NCBI RefSeq assembly: GCF_000739935.1
Contig: NZ_BBJU01000023.1
Span: 157,696-221,695 of the forward strand
Origin: Agrobacterium rubi TR3 = NBRC 13261
GTDB lineage: Bacteria; Pseudomonadota; Alphaproteobacteria; Rhizobiales; Rhizobiaceae
DNA length: 64,000 nt
Direction: 5' to 3'
Under the pieces are notes generated by a model. It made no database searches and had not been told where the DNA came from. It saw only the letters and a program-made list of their open reading frames with translations. The position numbers were made by a program, and so were the translations under genes. Shown piece after piece: positions 54,401 to 63,104 of the stretch. The stretch's first letter is position 1. The number at the start of each line of letters is the position of its first letter.

Positions 54401-54556
54401 GATCTGTGGCAAAGCGGAAACCGGCATGAACGGGTAGCAAACAGCGCCGAGAAGAAAGATGCCCGCCATGATCAATCCGGTCGCGACCGGATGCATAATG
54501 AAAAAATCGAAAAAGCCAGGCTTGATTTTGTCTTCAGCGTCCTGAGGCTTGCTCAT
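51413..54556 (-). CDS. RND multidrug efflux permease (MdtB/MdtC-like)
   Basis: A 1047-residue inner-membrane proton antiporter with 12 membrane segments and two large periplasmic loops. N-terminal LPQIDFPTVQIAANLPGASP and the proton-relay VVAVGFVVDDAIVMLENI (two Asp) match the HAE-1 group, and the MdtBC-type sequence is the closest I recognise. It follows the adaptor gene with a one-base overlap (TAATG). No outer-membrane channel gene is adjacent, so TolC-like partners must be encoded elsewhere. Confidence 0.94.
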   Translation of the reverse strand: MSKPQDAEDKIKPGFFDFFIMHPVATGLIMAGIFLLGAVCYPFMPVSALPQIDFPTVQIAANLPGASPDTMASSVAQPIEEALSRVSGITEMTSNSSLGTTSITVQFDLDQDIQTAASDVQTAISEAAGELPKDMTSLPTVRKVNPSDAPVMQLSASSDTLTLPELDEYIERNVASKIGQVSGVAFVNIGGKQKPAIRIAVDPGRLAQADVTLEDVRTAIGNLSLSAPKGNIDDPTRTFPIYTNDQIGSSAEWNDAVIAYRNGGPVRIRDIGQAVNGAEDNKMAHWTNGERGIALDVFRQPGANVIAVVNAIKEQLPALQASFPKSIKLELVTDRTTTIRASVEDVQFTLMLTIGLVVVVIFLFLRNLRATIIPVLTLPIALVGALAPMWVLGFSLDNLSLMALVVAVGFVVDDAIVMLENISRHIEDGMDPLEASRKGAGEIGFTIVSISLSLIAVLIPILLMGGIVGRLFREFAVTLTVAIIISAIVSLTLTPMLASRFIRPMDNSKRGRFYKAGEAFFDGLTSLYMRSLKPVIRHKYITLVVFLCTVAATGYLFVIVPKGFFPEQDTGFIAGLSQASPDISFTEMAKLQERVSAIIMKDPAVYSVFMDIGGGNGGNALNQGHVNITLKPLDQRDASAKEVIDRLSSALNVQQGIKLFMQSAQDINIGARPAKTQYQFTLQDANIQELGDWSGKITSGLQGLPELRDVGSDQQAQAPNLSIKIDRAAATLYGVLPSAIDDTLYDAFGQRQVASYSTQTDTFRVILEVLPSLQRDIATLERLSVRASNGTLVPLPVVAKWSTDGVSPVSISHQGQSPAVTVSFNLAPDVALGQATAAIENAVSNMQPPASLQTSFSGSAKAFKDSLGTVPLLILASLVVVYIILGVLYESLIHPLTILSTLPSAGLGALLALQVAGFDFGLVAMIGVILLIGIVKKNGIMLVDFAIQAERDEGLTSEEAITKAAQMRFRPILMTTMAALLGGLPLAIGHGSGSELRQPLGYAIVGGLLVSQLLTLYTTPVVYLLLDKLRTRSGVETSKNGPAPASA

Positions 54557-55713
54557 TATGGATTTGCCTTTTCAGCAAGCTCGCCCGTCGGGGATCCGGT
54601 CCAGGGCGTGACCTGAACCTTATCACCATCGCCAATGCGCGACTGGCCATCCATGACGACCTGATCGCCATCGCCAATGCCATCGACCACCAGCGCACGT
54701 GCATTCGTCACATAAGCGGTCTTGACGGTCCTCTTTTGAACTTTTCCGTCCTGCCCGATCACATAGGCATAGAGCCCGTCTCGACCTCGGGCGAGTGCCT
54801 TGTCGGGAACGACGACGCCGTTGCGTTTCTCCACGGTGAGGATCGTGGCGACGGGCAGTCCCGGCCAGAGCGCTCCATCCTTGTTATCGAATGTCGCCCG
54901 CAGGTGAATAGAACCGTTCGATGCGTCGACCGCATTGTCCACTGTGGTCAACTGACCCTTGGCGAGAACGCGACTACCATCCGTGCTGACGAGTTGAACC
55001 TCGGCAAGACCTTCCTTCAGCGCATCGCGGATTTCGCCAAACCGATCACCGGGGGCGACAAAGGACACTGCAATCGGGTCCATCTGCGTGATCGTGACGA
55101 TACCATCGGTCGAGCGCGCACTGATCAGGCTGCCGACATCGACCTGCTTGAAACCCGTGCGGCCAGAAATCGGCGCAATGACGGTGGCAAAGCTCAGCTG
55201 CGTTTCGGCATTTTTGATCTGCGCATCATCATACTGAACGGCTGCGGCATATTGCTCGCTGGCTGCGTTCTTCTGCTCAAGCGTCGATGCCGAGGCCACG
55301 CCTTTTTCGGCAAGGGCGGCATATCGCTGGGCGTCCATCTGCGCGCTGTTGAGTTGCGCCTGATCCTGCGCCCGCTTGGCCTGTGCGGATGTCAACGCAG
55401 ACCCCAACTCACGGTCATCAAGCTTGAGAAGAACGCTTCCCTTCGTTACCAACTGCCCTTCCGTGAAGGAAATTTCTGTTACCTGCCCATCGGTGCGCGG
55501 GCGAACATTGACGGACTGCAAAGGCGCAACGGTGCCGATACCGTTGATGACGCGGTCAATCGTTTCGACACTTGCCTTTATGGCGGTTACGGGAACAGGA
55601 GCCGGTTCTTCCGCTGATGAAGATGTGGATTGAAGAGCCACGATGCTTGCCAGCAATGACAGGCCTATAAATTTGCCACCAATGGCAGACAATCGAACCA
55701 AAGGTTTATTCAT
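54556..55713 (-). CDS. RND efflux periplasmic adaptor (membrane fusion protein)
   Basis: A 385-residue adaptor. The N-terminal hydrophobic segment covers about 10-33 (LSLLASIVALQSTSSSA). The barrel-sandwich hybrid starts at VNVRPRTDGQVTEISF, the coiled-coil hairpin covers about 100-160 (SAQAKRAQDQAQLNSAQMDA), and the beta-barrel and membrane-proximal domains follow. CAGGAG eight bases before ATG 55713 decides the start. It leads the two-gene efflux operon. Confidence 0.93.
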   Translation of the reverse strand: MNKPLVRLSAIGGKFIGLSLLASIVALQSTSSSAEEPAPVPVTAIKASVETIDRVINGIGTVAPLQSVNVRPRTDGQVTEISFTEGQLVTKGSVLLKLDDRELGSALTSAQAKRAQDQAQLNSAQMDAQRYAALAEKGVASASTLEQKNAASEQYAAAVQYDDAQIKNAETQLSFATVIAPISGRTGFKQVDVGSLISARSTDGIVTITQMDPIAVSFVAPGDRFGEIRDALKEGLAEVQLVSTDGSRVLAKGQLTTVDNAVDASNGSIHLRATFDNKDGALWPGLPVATILTVEKRNGVVVPDKALARGRDGLYAYVIGQDGKVQKRTVKTAYVTNARALVVDGIGDGDQVVMDGQSRIGDGDKVQVTPWTGSPTGELAEKANP

Positions 55714-56144
55714 GCAAGCCACTCCTGAAAGCGGTGAATTAACGCGGCGATGATGATTTTGGTTCAATGCTTGAGGCGATGTCGCGTGCGGTACTGCCGT
55801 TCCACAGATTGAAACGAATATTCCCTTATCAATCCAAAGCGCTATTGAAAGCGAAATCCGGCCGCGAGAACGACATCACCGCGCGAAGCGTCAATGTCTT
55901 GAGGATGAGATAGCGGCCTGTTTCTGAAAGGTGAGGAACCACATCGGCTTCGCTGACAGAAACAACAGTTGGCGTGGCCTTTGACGTTTTAGGAGCATGG
56001 GACATCGTCACGTGGTCGGGAGAAACCTGTTCGGAAACCATGTCGTCAATGTCATTACCCTGCCGCAGGTTTGTGTCTTCAAACATCAGCGCAAAATCGA
56101 CCATGTTTGCGCAAGACGTCACCAAATCAGCGCTAGGAAGCGCC
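55714..56144. other. Intergenic region upstream of the efflux operon; possible small ORF
   Basis: A minus-strand open frame 55829-56104 (91 residues, starting MVDFALMFEDTNLR) directly follows the AAA ATPase gene. It lacks a ribosome site and I recognise no domain, so I do not call it with confidence. The efflux promoter must lie near 55720-55830. Confidence 0.4.
55829..56104 (-). CDS. Possible small hypothetical protein
   Basis: A 91-residue open frame with a plausible amino acid mix (DIDDMVSEQVSPDHVTMSHA) but no visible Shine-Dalgarno and no known domain. It lies downstream of the AAA ATPase gene, overlapping no other call. It is equally likely to be a chance frame. Confidence 0.3.
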   Translation of the reverse strand: MVDFALMFEDTNLRQGNDIDDMVSEQVSPDHVTMSHAPKTSKATPTVVSVSEADVVPHLSETGRYLILKTLTLRAVMSFSRPDFAFNSALD

Positions 56145-57305
56145 TTATCGTGCAGGCCAATTCCATGCAGGTGCATCGATCCCTTCGGCCACAGTTTCGC
56201 CCAGCACTTTGGAGAGCCGCACCATCAACCCTTTTCCCTCGGCGCCAAGGTGCGACACCAACTCCTCCGCATGGGACACGACGAGCAGTTGGGACCGGTC
56301 ACACGCCCGGATGATCAAACGAGACAAGGGTGCAAGGAGGCTGGGATGCAGACTGGTTTCAGGCTCGTTCAGCACCATCAGCGAGGGAGGACGCGGCGTG
56401 GTGAAAGCTGCCACCAGCAGCAGATAACGCAACGTGCCATCGGAGAGTTCTGTAACCGAAAGCGGTCGTAGCAAACCCTTCTGTCGCATCAGCAGTTCGA
56501 AGCGCCCTCGCTCCGTCTTGATCTCGATCGTGCTGCCAGGAAAAGCATCTTCGATAGCAGCGTCAAAGCCCGCCGCATCGCCAATTTCCTGGATAGTCGC
56601 GATGGCGGCGGCCAGATCGGCACCGTCGGATGACAGAGCCGGTGTTCGGGTACCAATCTGCATCTGTCGCACAGGCGAAAATGGATCGGTTCGGAAGTGA
56701 TCGTAAAAACGCCAGCCACTCATTTGGGCACGCAAATACAGAAGTTCAGGCAAGTTCTTCGGATCAGCGGACTGCGTCATCATGCTTTCGAATGATGCGA
56801 GATCGTGCAGCAAAACCTCACGTTGGCCGCTTGCGGAAAGAGCGGTCACAACCGGCCCAGCACGTTCCACAAACACATTTCGGCGGCTCAACGCTTCGCC
56901 TGCCCACACGGCTTCTGCCTTGATAATGGGATCAAGCGCAAAATAGCTCGGCGGGGGTGGAGCGACTGGCAGTCCAAGATCAATCGCGTAACCGTAATCA
57001 TCTGATGCAAATCCGAGCTTGAGTGCGACCGGATGTTTCCGAACCGTCCCCTGCACGGGCGCGGTGCCGTCCTTCATGCTACGCGAAAAAGCCTCCGGCC
57101 CAGCCCAGATCGTCGATTGCAGTCCACCCTCTGCAGCCAATGATGCGATAGCTCGTCCCTGCGCGACATCTGCAAGAAGTCTGAGCGCACGATAGAAACT
57201 CGACTTTCCCGCTCCGTTCCCACCGGTCACGACGGTCAGCTTTTCAAGCGGCAGGACGAGGTTACGAAGGGACCGATAACCCGAAATGGCGATAGTCAGG
57301 ATCAT
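56145..57305 (-). CDS. AAA family ATPase (RecF/SMC-like, single-domain)
   Basis: A 386-residue ABC-type ATPase related to the AAA_21/DUF2813 group. Walker A is TGGNGAGKSS (about 29-38), the signature is ELSDGTLRYLLL, Walker B with the D-loop is LMVLNEPETSLHPSLL, and the H-loop is VVSHAEELVSH. No TOPRIM nuclease domain follows, so it is not an OLD nuclease. ATG 57305 is preferred over upstream TTG. Related proteins act in DNA repair or phage defence, but the function here is unknown and no partner gene is next to it apart from a doubtful small frame. Confidence 0.88.
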   Translation of the reverse strand: MILTIAISGYRSLRNLVLPLEKLTVVTGGNGAGKSSFYRALRLLADVAQGRAIASLAAEGGLQSTIWAGPEAFSRSMKDGTAPVQGTVRKHPVALKLGFASDDYGYAIDLGLPVAPPPPSYFALDPIIKAEAVWAGEALSRRNVFVERAGPVVTALSASGQREVLLHDLASFESMMTQSADPKNLPELLYLRAQMSGWRFYDHFRTDPFSPVRQMQIGTRTPALSSDGADLAAAIATIQEIGDAAGFDAAIEDAFPGSTIEIKTERGRFELLMRQKGLLRPLSVTELSDGTLRYLLLVAAFTTPRPPSLMVLNEPETSLHPSLLAPLSRLIIRACDRSQLLVVSHAEELVSHLGAEGKGLMVRLSKVLGETVAEGIDAPAWNWPAR

Positions 57306-57639
57306 GCGCACCAAGTTCTCACGGTTTGCAAGGAGATGGCAAGAGGAGACCCATCATGCCAAGCAATATCAGATCCAAAACCGATAGGTCTAATAGAGAC
57401 TGGAAACGACCTACCAAACACATGACGTGGTCGCCATCGAGATCGCAAGCTTTGACAATTTTTTTCGAATAAATACGTCCGCTGATTTCGGTGCTTGTTT
57501 CGTCAGCGCGAGCAAACCGTCAGTGACGTGGTCTTCATTTCCGTCCTCATCCACTTACGGGGGTGCGGATAAAAAGTTGGACTGCTTTATACGTTAAGGC
57601 CAAGACTTCTTCGATATTCGACGCAAAGAGCGACAGAAA
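57306..57639. other. Intergenic region between AAA ATPase and TetR genes
   Basis: It holds a TTGACA box near 57452 with an AT-rich stretch after it, a possible promoter for the TetR gene. No gene is evident. The frame of the TetR gene is open from 57598 (after a stop at 57595) but without ATG, GTG or TTG before 57640. Confidence 0.45.
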
Positions 57640-58179
57640 GTGGAGCGCGAGCAGCGCATCATCGGCGCGGCAAGAATGATTGCCGAAAAAGACGGCTGGG
57701 CCTCGGTAACAGTTCGTAGACTTGCTCAGGAGATCGAATACAGCCAGCCCGTCCTGTACGCCCATTTCCAAAACCGCGACGCGATTGTCGGAGCGGTCGC
57801 TCTGGAAGGATTTGGGGAGCTAGGGCCAGTGCTGCGGGCATCGATCCGGCGCGGCGCAAGTTCGGCGAAAGCAATGGAAGACGTTGCTATGGCCTACCTG
57901 GAATTCGCATTTGAGCGGCCAGCTTTGTACGAAGCGATGTTCGTCCTTCCGAGCGGTCTGCAGTTTGCAAAGTCCGATACACCTCAATCCATGCGCGATA
58001 CATTCGGGGCAATGATGGCGGTCGTTGAGCCATTTTGCACAAACGCTGAAGTCGCCACCGAGACCTTCTGGGCTACCCTTCATGGTCTGGCAGAACTTGA
58101 AAAGCACGGTCGGATAAGGGCGGCGTTCCGCAAAGAGCGAGTGAGTCATTTCATCGATATGCTTTCGCGTAGGCACTGA
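57640..58179 (+). CDS. TetR-family regulator, GTG start
   Basis: A 179-residue repressor. The helix-turn-helix lies in ASVTVRRLAQEIEYSQPVLYA (about residues 21-40). The first codons at GTG 57640 read MEREQRIIGAARMIAEK, while the in-frame sequence just upstream, RRKERQK, looks like the usual basic lead of this family. There is no ATG/GTG/TTG for it, only ATT at 57616. So either the start is GTG or an ATT codon is used, or the original start was lost. It is convergent with the SDR gene, which it may regulate. Confidence 0.82.
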   Translation: MEREQRIIGAARMIAEKDGWASVTVRRLAQEIEYSQPVLYAHFQNRDAIVGAVALEGFGELGPVLRASIRRGASSAKAMEDVAMAYLEFAFERPALYEAMFVLPSGLQFAKSDTPQSMRDTFGAMMAVVEPFCTNAEVATETFWATLHGLAELEKHGRIRAAFRKERVSHFIDMLSRRH

Positions 58180-58487
58180 TCCACGAATACGGAAGACGTT
58201 TCAGCGCAGGGACCCGACTTCATGTTATTTGTGGAGTTTGCTGCGCTCGAACATTGCTCCTGACGAGCTTCGATATAGCAGCAACGATCAAGGCAATGTC
58301 CGTGTGTAGCGTAGCACTGCGAAGGCAACGGTTGGCCCGAAGCTGTCGCCCCATCAAGCACCGGCAACCGGCGCAGGCTCCAGTATTCCCCCCCGCTGCT
58401 TGGCTTCCAAGACCAAGCAAGCCAGCATATTGCGAGCCGGACTTGCTTGATCGGAGCAGTGTGACAAAGCCTAGCGCACCTTGTCGT
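58180..58487. other. Intergenic stretch between convergent TetR and SDR genes
   Basis: Only short chance frames are present, and I find no RNA or repeat signal. Two short direct copies of CTTG-containing sequence (CAAGCAAG and its reverse complement CTTGCTTG) occur near 58412-58450, which could form a weak hairpin. Confidence 0.4.
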
Positions 58488-59219
58488 CTAGCCTTTTAAA
58501 CTCCCACCGAATTCTTCGGGGACGAGGTCTCGCTCGGCCTCGCCGCTGCGAACAAGTGCGAGGATTGCGTCGGCTACAAAATCCGGTGAATGCGCAATCG
58601 ACCGGGTGTCAGCTTCTTGCGTTTCTGCCAAGCCGCCGCCTGACCTTACGGAGCCGTAAAACTCCGTGCTGGTGATCGAGGGATGGATCGTGGAGACTAC
58701 AATCCCGTCGTCGGCAAGCTCCAGGCGCGCGACACGTGAGAGCATGTTGAGTGCCGCTTTCGAGCTCGTATATGCTGCCGAGCCCGCATAGACTGCAAGC
58801 GTTGCGCCAGAACTGACGTTGATGATGCTTCCGCGACCACGTTCGCGCATCCCCGGAATGACCGCCTGCATCGTGACCAACGGTGCGACAGCGTTCAGAT
58901 CGAGCGCCGCCTTGAAGTCATCAGCAGCGATATCACCGATGTTGGCGTAAAGCCCTTGACCGGCATTGTTGACGAGAACATCAATCTGGCCAAACTCTTT
59001 GATCCCGGCTCGTACTGCGGCTTCCACCTGCTCGGGCCTTGTAACGTCGCATTCGACTGCGAGCGCGGTCCCGAGTTCCGCGGCGAGTGCCGCGAGACGG
59101 TCCTTTCGGCGGGCGAGCAGAATAAGCTTTGCACCGGCTGTAGAAGCCGCCCGTGCCGTGGCCTTGCCGATACCGGACGACGCTCCCGTGATCATAACGA
59201 CGGCATCTCTCAATTCCAT
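58488..59219 (-). CDS. Short-chain dehydrogenase/reductase
   Basis: A 243-residue classical SDR. The cofactor loop is TGASSGIG (about 11-18), NNAG is at about 86, and the catalytic residues lie in NVSSGATLAV and SAAYTSSKAALN. The start is ATG 59219 or ATG 59228; the first fits the family N-terminus. It is divergent from the AraC-type regulator gene, a common arrangement in which the regulator activates the dehydrogenase. Confidence 0.92.
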   Translation of the reverse strand: MELRDAVVMITGASSGIGKATARAASTAGAKLILLARRKDRLAALAAELGTALAVECDVTRPEQVEAAVRAGIKEFGQIDVLVNNAGQGLYANIGDIAADDFKAALDLNAVAPLVTMQAVIPGMRERGRGSIINVSSGATLAVYAGSAAYTSSKAALNMLSRVARLELADDGIVVSTIHPSITSTEFYGSVRSGGGLAETQEADTRSIAHSPDFVADAILALVRSGEAERDLVPEEFGGSLKG

Positions 59220-59380
59220 TTGAAACATCCAATTCACTTCAAGGCAGGTTCCCCACACGGGTCCGGCACTCACAAGAACTAAGCCGACGCAGCCGTTTTC
59301 GCGTGTCCGATCCGACTTGTTTTTTGCACGATCCTGCTTTCTGCATTGATTTGACGATGTCATCATGCGATGGGCCATGC

Positions 59381-60256
59381 ATGAACCAAACCATGGACAG
59401 GCTGAAGGATTTTGCGCTGGACAGGTCCACGGGTATTCTGACTCGAACGGCCATTCCACGCGTGGACATCTTCAACGTTCCTGAGCCCACCGAACTCTTC
59501 CCGGAAATCTACCAGCCGTTAGTCAGCCTGATCCTGCAGGGCAGGAAACGGCTCTCGATCGGGAACGAGGTTTTGGAATACGGACCGGGAGACACGTTCA
59601 TCGCATCCGTGGCGCTTCCTGTTGTCGGTGAAGTGGCCCAGGCGAGTCCGTCTGAGCCGTACCTTGCCCTTAGCCTGACCTTTGACAGTGCAGCGGTTGC
59701 AGACCTTTTAAAGCACGCCGATGCCCAGCCCGAGATGGGCGACACGCGTACCTTCAATGTCTATCAGGCGAGTGAAGACCTGCTCGACACCTGGACCCGG
59801 TTGCTGCATCTGGCGGACAGGCCCCACGAGGTCAGCGTGATGGCGCCTATGCTGGAACGTGAAATCCTGTTCAGACTGCTTCTCGGCCCGCAAGGAGCGA
59901 TCCTTCGACAGGTGGCGAGTGTCGATAGCCGCTTCTCTCGGATAAGAACTGCCCAGATATGGATCAGGGAAAATTACGGGGCACCATTCCGAGTAGATGA
60001 TCTCGCACGAATTGCTGGAATGAGCGTATCCGCTTTTCACCGTGCCTTCAAAGCCAGCATCGGTCTGTCTCCCCTCAAGTATCAGAAGCACATCCGGCTT
60101 TACGAAAGCCGTCGAATGCTGTTTGCATCACCTGGAAACGTAGGCGCTGTCGCTCTTGCGGTAGGCTATCAGAGCTTGTCGCAATTCACACGTGAATACA
60201 CCAGGATGTTCGGTACACCTCCAGCTCGTGATGTCAAAAGCTTCCGGCAGAACTAA
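59381..60256 (+). CDS. AraC-family transcriptional regulator
   Basis: A 291-residue activator. The N-terminal cupin-type AraC_N domain covers about 25-175 (PLVSLILQGRKRLSIG) and the C-terminal double helix-turn-helix covers about 190-285 (VDDLARIAGMSVSAFHRAFK and VGYQSLSQFTREYTRMFG). The best start is ATG 59381 (MNQTMDRLKDFA), although earlier in-frame ATG 59357 and GTG 59303 exist. It is divergent from the SDR gene with a gap of about 160 bases, which should hold its operator. Confidence 0.9.
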   Translation: MNQTMDRLKDFALDRSTGILTRTAIPRVDIFNVPEPTELFPEIYQPLVSLILQGRKRLSIGNEVLEYGPGDTFIASVALPVVGEVAQASPSEPYLALSLTFDSAAVADLLKHADAQPEMGDTRTFNVYQASEDLLDTWTRLLHLADRPHEVSVMAPMLEREILFRLLLGPQGAILRQVASVDSRFSRIRTAQIWIRENYGAPFRVDDLARIAGMSVSAFHRAFKASIGLSPLKYQKHIRLYESRRMLFASPGNVGAVALAVGYQSLSQFTREYTRMFGTPPARDVKSFRQN

Positions 60257-60440
60257 TGGTTTGTCGCAAAATTACACGACTTCGCCACCTTTAGTTGTCG
60301 CCTTATCCTGCTTATTGCGCAAAGCAACGTCCCCGCCGACAATGCTTCGCTTTCAGAATAGTCAGTCTCGCTGATTGGCGGTGTCGGCTACGCCTGCGGA
60401 GGCGATGAAGAAGGTGTCGCCTTGATTACGACCCTACAGC

Positions 60441-60497
60441 AGAGGTAAGTCAACGCTTTCGACAGAGGTAATGTCCCTCACTCCTAACCAAAGGTAA
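60441..60497 (+). repeat. Three spaced AGAGGTAA-type repeats, possible IS21-like end
   Basis: AGAGGTAA occurs at 60441-60448 and 60464-60471, and AAAGGTAA at 60490-60497, spaced 23 and 26 bases. Multiple short terminal repeats of this kind are characteristic of IS21-family ends, and an istA remnant lies at 63.1 kb. No complete element is present, so this is a suggestion. Confidence 0.35.
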
Positions 60498-60512
60498 TTG
60501 CGAGAGGCTGGG

Positions 60513-61343
60513 TCAGACGCTCCGGTTTTCAGGCAAACTATCTTTGCCAAAAAATTCTTTTCGCAGCCCGTTACTGATCAGGCGAACCTTTAACAGGTTG
60601 CCGATCAGGTGGTGTGGATTTCGCAACGCCCACTTGTTAAGGAAATGTGCCTTTAAAATGCCGATCGATTTACTGTGCGCACCGCTATGTCCTACACGGT
60701 AGATAGCCCCGCGAAATGGGAGTTGGCTAAGGGGATGACCAGCATCGGCCAAGATTTTGCCGATCTTCACATGGCTCCCTAGCATCGTCTTGACATAGGC
60801 TGGATCGGCCTCGTCGACGCTTGCGGGTAATCCGTAGAGTGCCGCGCTGATAATCAAAGACGTACCGCAGAAGTTAGAAAAGTCGTTGTGGTGGAGTAGA
60901 AAGTTACCCCCTTCGCTCCATAAATATCCCTTGTCGATCTTCCAGCCATCGGAAGTCCGGTGTTCGGATATGAACGCAGCGATTCTGGAACTGACCAGAT
61001 CGTCGTCATCGACCACCATAAAAAAATTCGATCCTGATCCAGTCAGCATGCCGCTCAATATCCGCCGGCCTTTATCCAAGCGAACAGCGTCATATGCCTT
61101 TTCGCGGTTGGCATCGTTTAAATCATAAAATTCGTTAGGCGGAAAGTTAACCCGGACGGTAGAAAACTGCGGAGGCAGGTCCGGCAGGTCAGCACCTTCG
61201 TTAGCGACGATGATCGCCCGCCAGTCGCTGTGCGTCTGTCCGGAAATCGATGCGATTGTTTGCGCTAGACGCGACTTCAGCGCCGACCAGTCCTTAGCGT
61301 TGGCCTGGTGGCGGACTGGAATGATGAACGTGACTAAAGTCAT
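60513..61343 (-). CDS. Glycosyltransferase family 2-like protein
   Basis: A 276-residue GT-A fold transferase. The N-terminus TLVTFIIPVRHQ begins the nucleotide-sugar domain, and FFMVVDDDDLV (about 108-118) holds the DXD-type metal motif. The sugar and acceptor are not readable. It lies 50 bases after a flippase gene on the same strand, so surface polysaccharide synthesis is likely. The region is somewhat more AT-rich than the catabolic clusters and abuts IS remnants, consistent with acquisition. Confidence 0.88.
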   Translation of the reverse strand: MTLVTFIIPVRHQANAKDWSALKSRLAQTIASISGQTHSDWRAIIVANEGADLPDLPPQFSTVRVNFPPNEFYDLNDANREKAYDAVRLDKGRRILSGMLTGSGSNFFMVVDDDDLVSSRIAAFISEHRTSDGWKIDKGYLWSEGGNFLLHHNDFSNFCGTSLIISAALYGLPASVDEADPAYVKTMLGSHVKIGKILADAGHPLSQLPFRGAIYRVGHSGAHSKSIGILKAHFLNKWALRNPHHLIGNLLKVRLISNGLRKEFFGKDSLPENRSV

Positions 61344-61393
61344 GGAATTGTCCTTGATGAACTTCAGGCCGAGCTACAAAATTGGTTCTTAGA

Positions 61394-62902
61394 TCAATCG
61401 CTGGAAGGCTGCGGCTGGCTCTTTCGGTGCCGCGCCTGCAACGTCGTGTTCACGAGGAACATGATCCTTTGTCGACACATAAGTAGAATTAAAGCGCAGT
61501 AAGTGATCCCACCGACCACGATTTCAACCGCTAGCCGCCATGCCGGTGGCCAGTCGTGAAGCCAAGTAGAAATCGCTAATATGACCATGAGCATACCGAT
61601 ATAGGCAGCTGTTGGGCGGAGGAACTGTGCAAAATACTTCCAAACGCTAAGGTCGATAAGCTTGGACACCATGTAGAGCGTAACCGGCCAGAGAACAAAA
61701 ACGCCAATCATCATGGCGCAGACAATCGTTGCCACGTCGTATTTGTAGAGCAACAGAATGGTTAGAATCGTTACGATATTGCGAACCAGCTGATAGTAGA
61801 ACCACCAGTTTGACTTGCCCTGGCTGTTGATCAGTGAAGCCTGAACGATGCCTATTCCGCTCATTAGGCCGATGACGCAGAAAAAGCGAACCGGCCAAAT
61901 GGCACCGTCCCAATGCTGACCGAATATCAGGGGGATGGCGTCACCGGCAATCGCGGCCAGCCCCATGAACACAGGGAACGAGACGAGCGAGCAGCCGAAC
62001 GTCGCCATCAGAAATGCTTCGCGAACTTTCGCCTTTTCGGACTGTAGGGAGGAAAGAAGAACATGAGTGACGGAGTTCAGACCTCCTGCTACCACCTGAT
62101 TGAGCATTTCGAACAGTCGCCGCGCAAAGTTGTAAATTCCGAGTGCAGCAGGACTGATCAGCGTGCCGATGATCAGTTGGTCCAGGTTCATGGTCTGCAA
62201 AAAGCGGTTTCCAGACGCGAATATTCCGTAATGAAGTAATTCACGCAGGCTCGCGAGCTTGATATGAAAACCTGGTAGCCAGCGGGCGCCCCAGAACGCA
62301 GCAATACAGGCTGCGGCAGGTGCTGCTATCTGGGCAATAGCAAGTGCCCAAAGGCCGAAGCCGGCAAAAATCAACGACAGGCATATGACCGCCGAGACGG
62401 AAGTGGCGATTGCTGTTCGTGCTGCAGCGAGATGAAATGACATCGTCCGTGCAATAAGCGCATTCGGCACAACCATCATCATGTCGAAAAATACCTTCAG
62501 GCCGATAATCGACAAGAGGCCGGCAATTTCTCCGTGACCGAGTAAATTGGCGAGTGGCGCTGAGGCGAAAAATAGCACCGCGTAGAGCACCGCAGCCGAC
62601 ATGAACGTCATCCAGAAGACTGTGTCGAGATGGCTACGGCGAATCGAGGTTTGCTGAATCAGCGCGTCACCAAAGGCCGTCGGTCCGAAACCTGCGGCAA
62701 AGCTGACTACAGCGAAGGCAAGCGCAATGAGCCCGAAATCCTGAGGCTGTAGATAGCGCGATGTGACAACGAAGACGAGGCTGTTGAGGGCAGTCGGAAT
62801 CAGAGTATCGAGCGCTGACCAGAAGGCCCCCCGGAGAGCCGCTCTGGACCGATTCTCGCTGAGATGTGCAAAGACGATTTCGTCACCATCGGTCGTCGCC
62901 AA
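61394..62902 (-). CDS. Polysaccharide flippase (Wzx/MOP superfamily)
   Basis: A 502-residue integral membrane protein with about 14 segments, starting after a short N-terminal tail (ALRGAFWSALDTLIPTALNS) and including LQPQDFGLIALAFAVVSFAA, a recognisable start of lipid-linked oligosaccharide flippases. It would move undecaprenyl-linked sugar units across the inner membrane. It is first in a two-gene set with the glycosyltransferase; no polymerase gene is seen. Confidence 0.9.
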   Translation of the reverse strand: MATTDGDEIVFAHLSENRSRAALRGAFWSALDTLIPTALNSLVFVVTSRYLQPQDFGLIALAFAVVSFAAGFGPTAFGDALIQQTSIRRSHLDTVFWMTFMSAAVLYAVLFFASAPLANLLGHGEIAGLLSIIGLKVFFDMMMVVPNALIARTMSFHLAAARTAIATSVSAVICLSLIFAGFGLWALAIAQIAAPAAACIAAFWGARWLPGFHIKLASLRELLHYGIFASGNRFLQTMNLDQLIIGTLISPAALGIYNFARRLFEMLNQVVAGGLNSVTHVLLSSLQSEKAKVREAFLMATFGCSLVSFPVFMGLAAIAGDAIPLIFGQHWDGAIWPVRFFCVIGLMSGIGIVQASLINSQGKSNWWFYYQLVRNIVTILTILLLYKYDVATIVCAMMIGVFVLWPVTLYMVSKLIDLSVWKYFAQFLRPTAAYIGMLMVILAISTWLHDWPPAWRLAVEIVVGGITYCALILLMCRQRIMFLVNTTLQARHRKSQPQPSSD

Positions 62903-63104
62903 TTACTTCACCTCTCTGTGCGCCTTCCATTGACCGTATCAGGCCATTTTGTCCAAGAAAAGACATGTGCTGCACTGCGGCAGGAATGGTGCGCGGTTTA
63001 ACAGCTCGCCTGGGAGCGGCCGCCCGGTTGGCGTGCCAGCGCGCACCGACTAGGTCCAGCGAGTTCGATGAGATTCATGAACGCCGAGGGCACCCTCGAC
63101 CTTA
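62903..63104. other. Intergenic region before IS21 remnant
   Basis: It holds the flippase promoter side (minus strand) and then sequence with no gene signal. A GGCCGCCC-type GC-rich tract near 63020 is unremarkable. Confidence 0.4.

Noticed and set aside
58400..58460. CAAGCAAG/CTTGCTTG inverted copies near 58412-58450 as a terminator
   Set aside because: The stem is short, the loop is long and no T-run follows.
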